Part shown: positions 25,479 through 33,455 of the stretch, one piece after another | Numbering within the stretch: the first letter of the stretch is position 1 | Layout: each line of letters begins with the position of its first letter | Origin: Alteraurantiacibacter hainanensis | GTDB taxonomy: Bacteria; Pseudomonadota; Alphaproteobacteria; Sphingomonadales; Sphingomonadaceae | Reading direction: 5' to 3' | Assembly (NCBI RefSeq): GCF_036321025.1 | Contig: NZ_JAZAPB010000002.1 | Coordinates: forward strand, 1,364,001-1,428,000 | DNA length: 64,000 nt | Position numbers and translations under genes: made by a program | The notes under the pieces: generated by a model | Database searches by the model: none | What the model saw: only the letters and a program-made list of their open reading frames with translations | Told to the model about the DNA's origin: nothing

Positions 25479-25877
25479 TTAGCCCACGAAGCGTCTGGGC
25501 GGGGCCGGGTTGAGGCCCCCGGTCTGGTCTCCGCTGACAGGGCGCACGTTGGCACCCGGCCCTGCTCCGGCCTCGTTCACAAGCTCGTCGATGACGCCTT
25601 GCGGCAAGGGGCGGTCGAATTCCACGCCGCACATGCCGGGCTTGGTCCAGATCACGTGGCAATAGGCATCGCGCATGGTCCAGTCCAGGATGGCGGAGAC
25701 GCCCATTGGCGGGGGTTCGTCGATGAGGAGACGCGCGCCCGTGGTGGAAATGTCGAACAGGCGCCCGGTGCGGTTGCCGCTCGGCATCAGCATGGTCGCC
25801 AGGCAGTTCACGCGCGATCGAGGTCCGCCGCGTCGCTCGATAACCGGAGCCGGTTTCGTGCGCGCGAACAGTTTCAT
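25479..25877 (-). CDS. PilZ-domain protein
   Basis: A 132-residue stand-alone PilZ-like protein, a fold that often binds cyclic di-GMP. The Arg motif appears as GPRSRVNC (R-x-x-x-R form is partial) and the second motif as LFDISTTGARLLID (D/N-x-S-x-x-G). The rest forms the small barrel (ILDWTMRDAYCHVIWTK, CGVEFDRPLP). The C-terminal tail is Gly/Pro rich and likely disordered. It is transcribed divergently from the SOS-controlled radical-SAM operon. Whether c-di-GMP is bound cannot be decided from the weak first motif. Confidence 0.8.
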   Translation of the reverse strand: MKLFARTKPAPVIERRGGPRSRVNCLATMLMPSGNRTGRLFDISTTGARLLIDEPPPMGVSAILDWTMRDAYCHVIWTKPGMCGVEFDRPLPQGVIDELVNEAGAGPGANVRPVSGDQTGGLNPAPPRRFVG

Positions 25878-25997
25878 CGTTGTGCCCCTTTTTATGCCTG
25901 AACATTCCGCTTGGAGCCGCGATGGTTAAGGCGAGTCCAAGATTCCTGGTTAATTTCGGAGGTTTTTTGTCCCTCCGGAATCGCGGGCAGAGATGCC

Positions 25998-26030
25998 TTG
26001 GCGAATCGCCAGTTAGAACATATAAAGAAC
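25998..26030 (+). promoter_or_regulatory. LexA (SOS) box on a leaderless promoter of the radical-SAM/UdgX/dnaE2 operon
   Basis: GAACATATAAAGAAC at 26016-26030 is a perfect GAAC-N7-GAAC LexA operator. It encloses a -10-like TATAAA (26021-26026), 17 bases from TTGGCG (25998-26003). The ATG of the radical-SAM gene is at 26033, 6 bases after the -10, and no Shine-Dalgarno is present, so the transcript is probably leaderless and LexA sits exactly on the core promoter. Confidence 0.8.
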
Positions 26031-26032
26031 AA

Positions 26033-27277
26033 ATGCCTGCGCTCGATACCATCCAAAAGCTGGAAATCCTTGCCGATGCGGCAAAATACGATGCCTCCTG
26101 CGCCTCGTCCGGCACGGCCAAGCGCAATTCGAAGGGCGGAAGGGGTATCGGCTCGACGGAGGGGATGGGCATCTGCCACGCCTATGCGCCCGATGGCCGC
26201 TGCATTTCGCTGCTGAAGATCCTGCTGACCAATCACTGCATCTTCGATTGCCACTATTGCATCAACCGCAAGAGCAGCAACGTGCGCCGCGCAAAGTTCA
26301 CCCCGCGCGAAGTGGCGGACCTGACGCTGACCTTCTACCGCCGTAACTATATCGAGGGATTGTTCCTCTCCTCCGGCATCATCAAGAGCTCCAACCACAC
26401 GATGGAACTGCTGGTGGAGACGGCTCGCATCCTTCGCGAGGAGCATGATTTTCGCGGTTACATCCATCTGAAAACCATTCCGGAGGCTGATCCCGAACTG
26501 GCGCACCAGGCGGGCCTCTATGCCGACCGCGTGTCGATCAATGTCGAACTGCCCACCGACAGCGGCCTCACCCGCCTCGCGCCCGACAAGAACTCGCGCC
26601 AGATCGAAGGGGCGATGGGCGGCATGAAGATGGCGATCCGCCAGTCGAATGACGAGCGAAAGCGGTTCAAGCACGCCCCCCGCTTCGCGCCGGGCGGGCA
26701 GTCCACGCAGATGATCGTCGGGGCCGATGCTGCGACCGATGCCGATATCGTGGGCAAGGCCAGCCGCCTCTACGACAGCTTCCGCCTGCGCCGCGTGTAC
26801 TATTCGGCCTTCTCGCCCATTCCCGATGCCAGTGCGGTGCTGCCGCTGAAGCGTCCGCCGCTGATGCGCGAGCACCGGCTCTATCAGTCCGACTGGCTGA
26901 TGCGGTTCTATGGCTTCGCGCCGCAGGAGGTGATGCAGGCGACCGAGGCGGATGGCAACCTGCCGCTCGACATCGATCCCAAGCTGGCCTGGGCGCTGAA
27001 ATTCCGCGAGCGTTTCCCGGTCGATGTGAACCGCGCCTCGCGGGAGGACCTGTTGCGCGTACCGGGCCTGGGCACGCGCGCGGTAGGACAGATCCTCGCG
27101 AGCCGCCGCCACCGCACGTTGCGGCTGGACGATGTGGCCAGGCTGACGGTCTCGATCACCAGGGTCCGCCCGTTCATCTGCGCGGCCGACTGGCGCCCCA
27201 CCTTGCTCACCGACCGCGCCGACCTGCGCAGCCTTCTGGCACCTCGGCAGGAGCAGCTTGAGCTATTCGCGGCATGA
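26033..27277 (+). CDS. Putative DNA modification/repair radical SAM protein (TIGR03916 type)
   Basis: A 414-residue radical-SAM protein with the iron-sulfur motif in LLTNHCIFDCHYCINRKS (C-x3-C-x2-C, at about residues 67-74). Residues ~30-300 form the radical-SAM barrel; the C-terminal part holds a helix-hairpin-helix (FPVDVNRASREDLLRVPGLG) suited to DNA binding. This group is known as the gene linked to a uracil-DNA-glycosylase-domain partner and is proposed, not shown, to act in DNA repair or modification. It starts an SOS-box operon and overlaps the UdgX gene by ATGA, so both are made together. ATG 26033 is chosen since upstream in-frame sequence includes the promoter. Confidence 0.88.
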   Translation: MPALDTIQKLEILADAAKYDASCASSGTAKRNSKGGRGIGSTEGMGICHAYAPDGRCISLLKILLTNHCIFDCHYCINRKSSNVRRAKFTPREVADLTLTFYRRNYIEGLFLSSGIIKSSNHTMELLVETARILREEHDFRGYIHLKTIPEADPELAHQAGLYADRVSINVELPTDSGLTRLAPDKNSRQIEGAMGGMKMAIRQSNDERKRFKHAPRFAPGGQSTQMIVGADAATDADIVGKASRLYDSFRLRRVYYSAFSPIPDASAVLPLKRPPLMREHRLYQSDWLMRFYGFAPQEVMQATEADGNLPLDIDPKLAWALKFRERFPVDVNRASREDLLRVPGLGTRAVGQILASRRHRTLRLDDVARLTVSITRVRPFICAADWRPTLLTDRADLRSLLAPRQEQLELFAA

Positions 27278-28707
27278 CCGCGCTGCAACACGTGAAGCTC
27301 GGCACCTATTACGTGGTGCACATGCCCGAGCCGGACGATTTCGCTTTCTGGCGGGATCGGGCGCGCCAGCTCGTGCAGTGCGACGTGCCGCCCGACCGCG
27401 TCGCCTGGGTGGTGCCGGGCGGCAATGGCTCGCTGTTCAACCACGGCGACCGCCGCCTGCCCGTCCCGGACGATGCGACAAGGATAATCCGGGCCAGCAA
27501 GCGCTTCCTGTCGCTTGCGAAGAATGTCGTCCATCATTCTGACCCCGAAAGATTTTCCCTTCTCTACGCCATGCTCTGGCGGCTTCAGTCCAACCCGCGG
27601 GGGATGGAGGACAAGGCCGACAGCCAGGTCCGGCGGCTGGAAGACATGGACAAGGCCGTGCGCCGCGACGCGCACAAGATGCACGCCTTCGTCCGCTTCC
27701 GCATGGTCGAGACGGAAGATGGGGACGAGCATTACGTCGCCTGGTTCGAACCCGATCATCACATCGTGCGACGAGAGGCGGGTTTCTTCGTGCGCCGTTT
27801 TGCCAACATGAACTGGTCCATCCTGACGCCGAGGGGATGCATCCACTGGGATGGCGAAACCTTGCGGGAAAGCGGTCCGGCGCAAAAGTCCGACGCGCCG
27901 CAGGGCGATCCCGCCGAGGATCTGTGGCGCAAGTATTATGCATCCATCTTCAACCCCGCGCGTTTGAAGGTCGGGGCCATGCTGAAGGAAATGCCCCGAA
28001 AGTACTGGAAGAACATGCCCGAAGCCGCCCTCATTCCGCAGCTGGTGGCGGGCGCGCAGAAGCGGGAAAGCGAAATGGTGGATGCAGGCGCACTCGAATT
28101 CGAGGACCGGCCGGAAACGCTGGAGGCGATCGACAAGGCCATCCACGCCTGTCGCAAGTGCCCCATCGGCTCCCTGGATAACCAGGCGGTGATGGGAGAG
28201 GGGCCGGATGACGCGGCCCTGATGATCGTGGGTGAACAGCCCGGCGACCAGGAGGACCAGGCCGGAAAGCCCTTTGTCGGCCCGGCCGGACAGGTGCTGG
28301 ATGCCGCGCTGGAACAGGCAGGCATCGAACGCAAGCAAACCTACGTCACCAATGCGGTGAAGCATTTCAAATATGTCCAGCGCGGCAAGCGCCGCCTGCA
28401 CCAGTCGCCCACCGCCAAGGAGATCGACGTGTGCCGCTGGTGGCACGAGGCAGAGCGGGCCATCGTCAAGCCCAAGATCGTGCTCGCCATGGGCGCCAGC
28501 GCGGCGCGCGCCATGCTGGGCAAGACGGTGAGCATTTCCAAGGCACGCGGCGAACCCATCGCGCTGGACGACGGCAGCGAACTGTGGGTGACCGCGCACC
28601 CCTCCTACCTCCTGCGCCTCGACGGCGATGCCAAGGCCGAGCAAGAGCGGCTGTTCGCGGCCGACCTTGCGGCGGTGAAGGAGCGGTTGGCGGAGTTGGC
28701 GGATTGA
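27274..28707 (+). CDS. DUF4130-UdgX fusion: uracil-DNA glycosylase family protein
   Basis: A 477-residue two-part protein. Residues ~1-260 match the DUF4130 (TIGR03915) partner domain of the radical-SAM gene (FFVRRFANMNWSILTPRGC, MLKEMPRKYWKNMPEA). Residues ~270-470 form a UDG superfamily domain of the UdgX type: GEQPGDQEDQAGKPFVGPAG (catalytic-pocket motif) and GKRRLHQSPT, the KRR-x-H loop whose His forms a covalent bond with uracil-excised DNA in mycobacterial UdgX, then VTAHPSYLLR. Cys pairs near ACRKCP fit an iron-sulfur cluster. If active, it would seal abasic sites by crosslinking to them. It is coupled to the radical-SAM gene and followed by dnaE2. Confidence 0.9.
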   Translation: MTALQHVKLGTYYVVHMPEPDDFAFWRDRARQLVQCDVPPDRVAWVVPGGNGSLFNHGDRRLPVPDDATRIIRASKRFLSLAKNVVHHSDPERFSLLYAMLWRLQSNPRGMEDKADSQVRRLEDMDKAVRRDAHKMHAFVRFRMVETEDGDEHYVAWFEPDHHIVRREAGFFVRRFANMNWSILTPRGCIHWDGETLRESGPAQKSDAPQGDPAEDLWRKYYASIFNPARLKVGAMLKEMPRKYWKNMPEAALIPQLVAGAQKRESEMVDAGALEFEDRPETLEAIDKAIHACRKCPIGSLDNQAVMGEGPDDAALMIVGEQPGDQEDQAGKPFVGPAGQVLDAALEQAGIERKQTYVTNAVKHFKYVQRGKRRLHQSPTAKEIDVCRWWHEAERAIVKPKIVLAMGASAARAMLGKTVSISKARGEPIALDDGSELWVTAHPSYLLRLDGDAKAEQERLFAADLAAVKERLAELAD

Positions 28708-28708
28708 C

Positions 28709-31700
28709 GTGCCCGACAGCGACCTTCTCCCCAAGCGCACGATCGAGCTCGATCCTGACAGCATAGACGCGCCCCCGCGCGCTGCGTTCGTCGAGCTGGG
28801 CCTTGTCAGCTGCTTCAGTTTCCTGCGCGGTGCGTCGGATGCGGTGGACCTCGTGCTCACCGCGCGCAGCCTCGGCTACGATGCCATCGGTATCGCCGAT
28901 GCCAACTCGATGGCGGGGGTGGTGCGCGTGCATACCGAGGCCAAGACGCTGAAGATGCGTCCCGTCATCGGCTGCCGTATCGAGACTGTCGAAGGCTTGG
29001 CCTTCCTCGCCTATCCCACCGACCGCGCCGCCTACGGCCGCCTGTGCACCCTGATATCGGCTGGCCGCATGGCCACGCTGGAGGGGGAGTGGCAGGACAA
29101 GGGCGTGTGCGAGATCAGCCTTGCCATGCTCGCCGATCATTCCGAGGGCGTGCAACTGGTGCTGGTTCCCCCGCGCAGCTTCGATGAGCAGTTCACCGTG
29201 CCCGGCTGGGCCAGCAATGTCATCGCGCTGGACGGCAATCCGCGCGAAGGGGAAGTGAACGGGCCGCTGCCGGCCATCCTGCCCCATCTCGCCACGGGCC
29301 TGCCCACCCTGGGGCACCTGGCCGCCAGCTACCTCTATGTCGGGAACGACGTGGCCCGGATCGACCGGCTCGACGTGCTGGCACGGGCGAATGGCCTGTC
29401 GCTGCTCGCCACCAACGACGTGCATTACCACGCGCCCGACCGGCGGCCCCTGCAGGACGTGATGACGGCGATCCGCCACAAGACCACGGTGGCGCGCGCC
29501 GGGCACCTGTTGCACGCCAATGCGGAACGGCACCTGAAAGGCCCCGAAGAGATGCAGCGCCTGTTCGAGCGCTGGCCCCATGCCATCGCGGCGGCGCGCA
29601 AGGTGGCCGATGCCTGCGACTTCAGCCTGGACGAACTGAAGTACGAATACCCGGAGGAAATCTATCCCGACGGCATGAGCCCGCAGGCCTACCTGGAAAG
29701 CGAGACGTGGAAAGGCGCGAAACGCCGCTATCCCGAGGGCCTGCCGGATTCGGTGAGGAGGACGCTGGAGCGCGAACTGGCCCTCATCGGCAAGCTGCAG
29801 CTGGCGCGCTATTTTCTCACCATCAAGGACATCGTCGACTACGCCCGCTCGGTGGATCCGCCGATCCTGTGCCAGGGGCGCGGCAGCGCGGCCAATTCGG
29901 CGGTGTGCTACGTGCTCGGCATCACCAGCGTCGATCCGGCGAAGCACCAGCTGCTGTTCGATCGCTTCATCTCCGAAGAGCGCAAGGAGCCGCCCGATAT
30001 CGATGTCGATTTCGAGCACGAGCGGCGCGAGGAAGTGATCCAGCATATCTATGCGAAATACGGTCGCCATCGTGCCGGCCTGACGGCCACCGTCATCCAC
30101 TATCGCCCGCGCATGGCCATCCGCGAAGTGGGCAAGGCGATGGGCCTGTCGGAAGACGTGACCAGCGCTCTCGCGCGCACCGTGTGGGGCGGGTGGGGAA
30201 AGGAAGTGAGCGAGAAGCACGCCGCCGAAACGGGTATGGACGTAACCGATCCACACCTCAGGCGTGTCCTCAAGCTTACCGAGCAAATGGTTGGAATGCC
30301 GCGCCATCTTTCCCAGCACGTCGGCGGGTTCATCCTGACCGACGGACCGCTGACGGCAACCGTGCCCATCGGCAACGGCGCCATGCCGGATCGCACGTTC
30401 ATCGAATGGGACAAGGACGATATCGAGGCGCTGGGCATCCTGAAAGTGGACGTGCTGGCGCTGGGCATGCTCACCTGCATCAGGAAGTGCCTCGATCTGC
30501 TGGAAGATCACCATGATCGCCGGCTGACGCTGGCCAGCGTGCCGCGCGAGGACCCGGAGACCTACGAGATGCTGCGCAAGGGGGATTCGCTGGGCGTGTT
30601 CCAGGTGGAAAGCCGCGCGCAGATGAACATGCTGCCGCGCCTTCGCCCGCGCGAGTTCTACGACCTGGTGATCCAGGTTGCCATCGTGCGGCCCGGCCCG
30701 ATCCAAGGTGACATGGTGCACCCCTATCTCAAGCGCCGCCGGGGCGCTGAGCAAGTGCAGATCCCTGCGCCATCGCCCGAACACGGCCCGCCCGACGAGC
30801 TTTCCAGCATCCTCGAGCGCACGCTGGGCGTGCCGATCTTCCAGGAACAGGCGATGAAGATCGCGCTGGATGCGGCGAAGTTCTCGTCAGCCGAGGCGAA
30901 CCGCCTGCGCAAGGCCATGGCGACGTTCCGCAGCCGCGGCATGGTGGACGAATTGCAGGACATGATGGTGGAGCGCATGGTGACGCGCGGATACGATCGC
31001 GACTTCGCCCAGCGCTGCTTCAACCAGATCCGCGGCTTCGGCGAATACGGCTTTCCCGAAAGCCACGCGGCCAGTTTCGCGCATCTCGTCTATGTCTCCA
31101 GCTGGCTGAAATGCCACTTTCCCGCCGCCTTCGCCTGTGGCCTTCTCAACTCGCAGCCGATGGGATTCTACGCTCCAGCCCAGATCGTGCGCGATGCGCG
31201 CGAACACGGGGTGGAGGTGCTGCCGGTGGATGTGAACCGCAGCGAATGGGACTGCACGCTGGAGGTGATCGGCAGGGCGGATGACGAGAAGAGCGGCGGC
31301 CGCCTCGATCGCCACATCGCACTGCGCCTGGGACTGCGGCAGGTGGACGGCCTGCCCGAACACGTCGCTGCCGCGCTTGTCGCCGCGCGTGCCGAGGGCG
31401 GGGCCTTCGCGGACGTCGCCGAGCTGCGTGACCGGGCGCGTATTCCCGTGGGGCACATCGAACGCCTGGCCAGCGCCGACGCTTTCGGTTCGGTGGACAT
31501 GTCGCGGCGGCAGGCGCTGTGGGATGCGCGCAGCCTGGTGGGCGGGGCGGACCTGCCGCTGTTCGCCCATGCGGACGAGCGGGACGAAGGCGCGGAGCGG
31601 GGCAGGGCGATCCTGCCGAAGATGCCGCTCAGCGAGGAAGTCGTGGCCGATTACCAGACCACCCGCCTCAGCCTGAAGGCGCACCCCATGTCGTTTTTGC

Positions 31701-32230
31701 GTGCCAGCCTGGCAGAGCGCGGCTTCGTGCGCGCCTGCGACCTGCGCGACCGCAAGTTCCGCTCCATGGTGCAGGTGGCCGGCGTGGTGCTGATCCGCCA
31801 GCGCCCGGGGAGCGCCAAGGGCGTCTGCTTCATCACGCTGGAGGACGAGACGGGCGTCATCAACCTGGTGGTCTGGCCCGACCTCAAGGAGAAGCAGCGC
31901 ACCGTGGTGATGGGATCGCGGTTGATGGAGGTGCGCGGGCGCGTGGAATACGACGACGAGGTCATCCACGTGATCGCCCATCACATGACCGATGCGACGC
32001 AGCAACTGCATCACCTGTCGGACGATCTGCTGAAGTCACCTGTCGCCCGCGCCGACCATGTGAACAGCCCGCTGCAGGGCAGGCTGAACCCGCGCGACGA
32101 CCTGCGTAGCGGATCGGAGGATCCTGCCAATGCCGCCATCCGGCCGCGCGACATGATCGACCAGCTGCCCAACACCAGAAGCCATCCGCGCAACGTGAGG
32201 ATCATTCCCAGGTCCCGCGACTTTCATTGA
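28709..32230 (+). CDS. dnaE2: Error-prone DNA polymerase III alpha subunit DnaE2
   Basis: A 1173-residue C-family polymerase of the DnaE2 (ImuC) type, the catalytic part of the SOS mutasome with ImuA and ImuB. The N-terminal PHP domain reads FVELGLVSCFSFLRGASD, without the His-x-His metal motif of DnaE1, as usual in DnaE2. The palm has CQGRGSAANSAVCYVLGIT and PPDIDVDFEHERREEVIQH (catalytic Asp pair), followed by a finger region ending in GFGEYGFPESHAASFAHLVY. The C-terminus holds an OB domain (AGVVLIRQRPGSAKGVCFIT) and no exonuclease. GTG 28709 lies one base after the UdgX stop, so it belongs to the SOS-box operon. Confidence 0.95.
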   Translation: MPDSDLLPKRTIELDPDSIDAPPRAAFVELGLVSCFSFLRGASDAVDLVLTARSLGYDAIGIADANSMAGVVRVHTEAKTLKMRPVIGCRIETVEGLAFLAYPTDRAAYGRLCTLISAGRMATLEGEWQDKGVCEISLAMLADHSEGVQLVLVPPRSFDEQFTVPGWASNVIALDGNPREGEVNGPLPAILPHLATGLPTLGHLAASYLYVGNDVARIDRLDVLARANGLSLLATNDVHYHAPDRRPLQDVMTAIRHKTTVARAGHLLHANAERHLKGPEEMQRLFERWPHAIAAARKVADACDFSLDELKYEYPEEIYPDGMSPQAYLESETWKGAKRRYPEGLPDSVRRTLERELALIGKLQLARYFLTIKDIVDYARSVDPPILCQGRGSAANSAVCYVLGITSVDPAKHQLLFDRFISEERKEPPDIDVDFEHERREEVIQHIYAKYGRHRAGLTATVIHYRPRMAIREVGKAMGLSEDVTSALARTVWGGWGKEVSEKHAAETGMDVTDPHLRRVLKLTEQMVGMPRHLSQHVGGFILTDGPLTATVPIGNGAMPDRTFIEWDKDDIEALGILKVDVLALGMLTCIRKCLDLLEDHHDRRLTLASVPREDPETYEMLRKGDSLGVFQVESRAQMNMLPRLRPREFYDLVIQVAIVRPGPIQGDMVHPYLKRRRGAEQVQIPAPSPEHGPPDELSSILERTLGVPIFQEQAMKIALDAAKFSSAEANRLRKAMATFRSRGMVDELQDMMVERMVTRGYDRDFAQRCFNQIRGFGEYGFPESHAASFAHLVYVSSWLKCHFPAAFACGLLNSQPMGFYAPAQIVRDAREHGVEVLPVDVNRSEWDCTLEVIGRADDEKSGGRLDRHIALRLGLRQVDGLPEHVAAALVAARAEGGAFADVAELRDRARIPVGHIERLASADAFGSVDMSRRQALWDARSLVGGADLPLFAHADERDEGAERGRAILPKMPLSEEVVADYQTTRLSLKAHPMSFLRASLAERGFVRACDLRDRKFRSMVQVAGVVLIRQRPGSAKGVCFITLEDETGVINLVVWPDLKEKQRTVVMGSRLMEVRGRVEYDDEVIHVIAHHMTDATQQLHHLSDDLLKSPVARADHVNSPLQGRLNPRDDLRSGSEDPANAAIRPRDMIDQLPNTRSHPRNVRIIPRSRDFH

Positions 32231-32232
32231 GG

Positions 32233-32958
32233 ATGGCGCGCAAACGCACTTGGCCCAGACCGCCGAAGGATGACCGCAAACTGGCCTTCGCCCTTGTCGT
32301 GCTGGCGCTGCTGCTGGCCGTTCGCGTGTTCCTGGCGGAAAATCCGCAGCACAACCCCTGGGCCCCGCTAGACCTGCGCCACGAACGCGGCTGGGCCACG
32401 CAGACCAAGCTGGCCGGCCTGATCGGCGACAGCGAACACTGCCGCGACGTGCTGGATCGCAGCCAGGTCGCCTTCAATGGCCTTTCCGCCACGGGTACGG
32501 GCCAGTGCCGCCGTGACGACCGCCTGACGCTGGGCGACTTGCCTCTCGTCCCGAACGCCCCGGAAATGACCTGTCCGGTTGCCGCCGGACTGGTTCTGTG
32601 GCTGGAAAAGGACGTGCAGCCGCTGGCGGAAACGATGTTCGGCAGCCGGGTCGAGCGCGTGGAGCAACTGGGCACCTTCAGCTGCCGCCGCATGTATGGA
32701 GACGCCGATGCGCCGTGGAGCGAGCATGCCACCGGCAATGCCATCGATATCTCCGCGTTCGTCTTGGAGAACGGCCAGCGAATTTCCGTGCTTGCGGACT
32801 GGGACAGCACCGATGAGGAGGGACGCTTCCTCGTCGCGGCTCGCGACGCGGCCTGCGCCAGTTTCGGCACCGTGCTCTCACCCGATTACAACGCGGCGCA
32901 CGAAGATCACCTGCACTTTGACCAGGGGCGCAGGCCTGCATTCGGTGCATGCCGCTGA
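32233..32958 (+). CDS. Extensin-like family protein (probable periplasmic peptidase fold)
   Basis: A ~241-residue protein with one N-terminal membrane anchor (residues ~17-35, FALVVLALLLAVRVFLA) and a periplasmic domain of the extensin-like C-terminal family (PF06904), related to D-Ala-D-Ala carboxypeptidases of the VanY/MepA type. Metal-ligand-like motifs are WSEHATGNAIDISAFVLENG (H and D) and AAHEDHLHFDQG (H-x-H), and Cys residues are spaced for disulfides. ATG 32233 is 3 bases after the dnaE2 stop; TTG 32227 is an alternative overlapping it. Sitting behind dnaE2, it may be co-transcribed with the SOS operon, linking cell-wall work to damage, though this may be only read-through. Confidence 0.85.
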   Translation: MARKRTWPRPPKDDRKLAFALVVLALLLAVRVFLAENPQHNPWAPLDLRHERGWATQTKLAGLIGDSEHCRDVLDRSQVAFNGLSATGTGQCRRDDRLTLGDLPLVPNAPEMTCPVAAGLVLWLEKDVQPLAETMFGSRVERVEQLGTFSCRRMYGDADAPWSEHATGNAIDISAFVLENGQRISVLADWDSTDEEGRFLVAARDAACASFGTVLSPDYNAAHEDHLHFDQGRRPAFGACR

Positions 32959-32976
32959 CGGAGGCGTAAACAAGAA

Positions 32977-32994
32977 CCCCCGCCGAAGCGGGGG
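32977..32994. terminator. Intrinsic terminator hairpin between convergent genes
   Basis: CCCCCGC (32977-32983) and GCGGGGG (32988-32994) form a 7-bp GC stem with a CGAA tetraloop. A T-rich run on the minus side (GTTCTTGTTT) and CATTTT a few bases off on the plus side suggest it ends the dnaE2/extensin transcript and the convergent small gene. Confidence 0.65.
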
Positions 32995-33021
32995 CATGAG
33001 CATTTTGAATGTTTGCGCCGC

Positions 33022-33276
33022 CTATGGGCTTACCGGAACCTCGAGCTCTGGTATCTCGCCATCGTCTCCGCCACCTACGGTGCTCACGATCCCGGCAGCC
33101 GCGCCGAACGCGGCCAGCACGATCAGAACGGTACCCGCATCGCCTTCGTCATCCTCACCGAGACGCTCTGGCTGTGTGACGGCAGCGGCATCGCGCAGGA
33201 CCGGCGCGGCGGTGGCCGTGAAAGCGGTGGCGGCGACAAGACCCGCAGCGATCGTGCTCGCGACAATTTTCTTCAT
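33022..33276 (-). CDS. Small secreted or membrane protein, unknown function
   Basis: An 84-residue protein with a signal peptide (MKKIVASTIAAGLVAATAF, cut near TAAAP), a short acidic stretch (RLGEDDEGD) and a second hydrophobic helix (AGTVLIVLAAFGAAAGIVS) followed by an acidic tail. It is small and would sit in or near the inner membrane. GAGGA precedes the ATG (33274-33276). Upstream, GGAAC (complement at 33344-33348), 17 bases and AGTT resemble an EcfG promoter with one mismatch. No family is recognised; it is not a PEP-CTERM protein. Confidence 0.7.
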   Translation of the reverse strand: MKKIVASTIAAGLVAATAFTATAAPVLRDAAAVTQPERLGEDDEGDAGTVLIVLAAFGAAAGIVSTVGGGDDGEIPELEVPVSP

Positions 33277-33393
33277 TTGGTTCCTCGCAAGGGGCATTTG
33301 ATTATCAACGTGTGTGATCTCGAACTGCATGGTCGCTTATTGCGTTCCAGCGCGCGCCACCTAAGCGGCGAACGGTTGTAATTCCGGCATAGG

Positions 33394-33433
33394 GCGAAAC
33401 AAAGTTTCGCAAAACTAGGGGTTTGAGCCTAGT
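33394..33433 (-). terminator. Tandem hairpins, probable phoB terminator
   Basis: On the minus strand the phoB transcript meets ACTAGG...CCTAGT (33414-33433, 6 bp, 8-base loop) followed by TTTTG, then a second hairpin GCGAAAC-TTT-GTTTCGC (33394-33410). Together they form a plausible two-step intrinsic terminator. Confidence 0.5.
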
Positions 33434-33455
33434 CCAGCGCCCCTCGAAGCGAAGA

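Noticed and set aside
28466..30784. Long minus-strand open frame (~770 codons) over dnaE2
   Set aside because: Shadow of dnaE2, with low-complexity composition and no motif.
33022..33276. PEP-CTERM sorting tail on the small secreted protein
   Set aside because: It ends in an acidic tail (PELEVPVSP), not a PEP motif plus helix plus Arg cluster.
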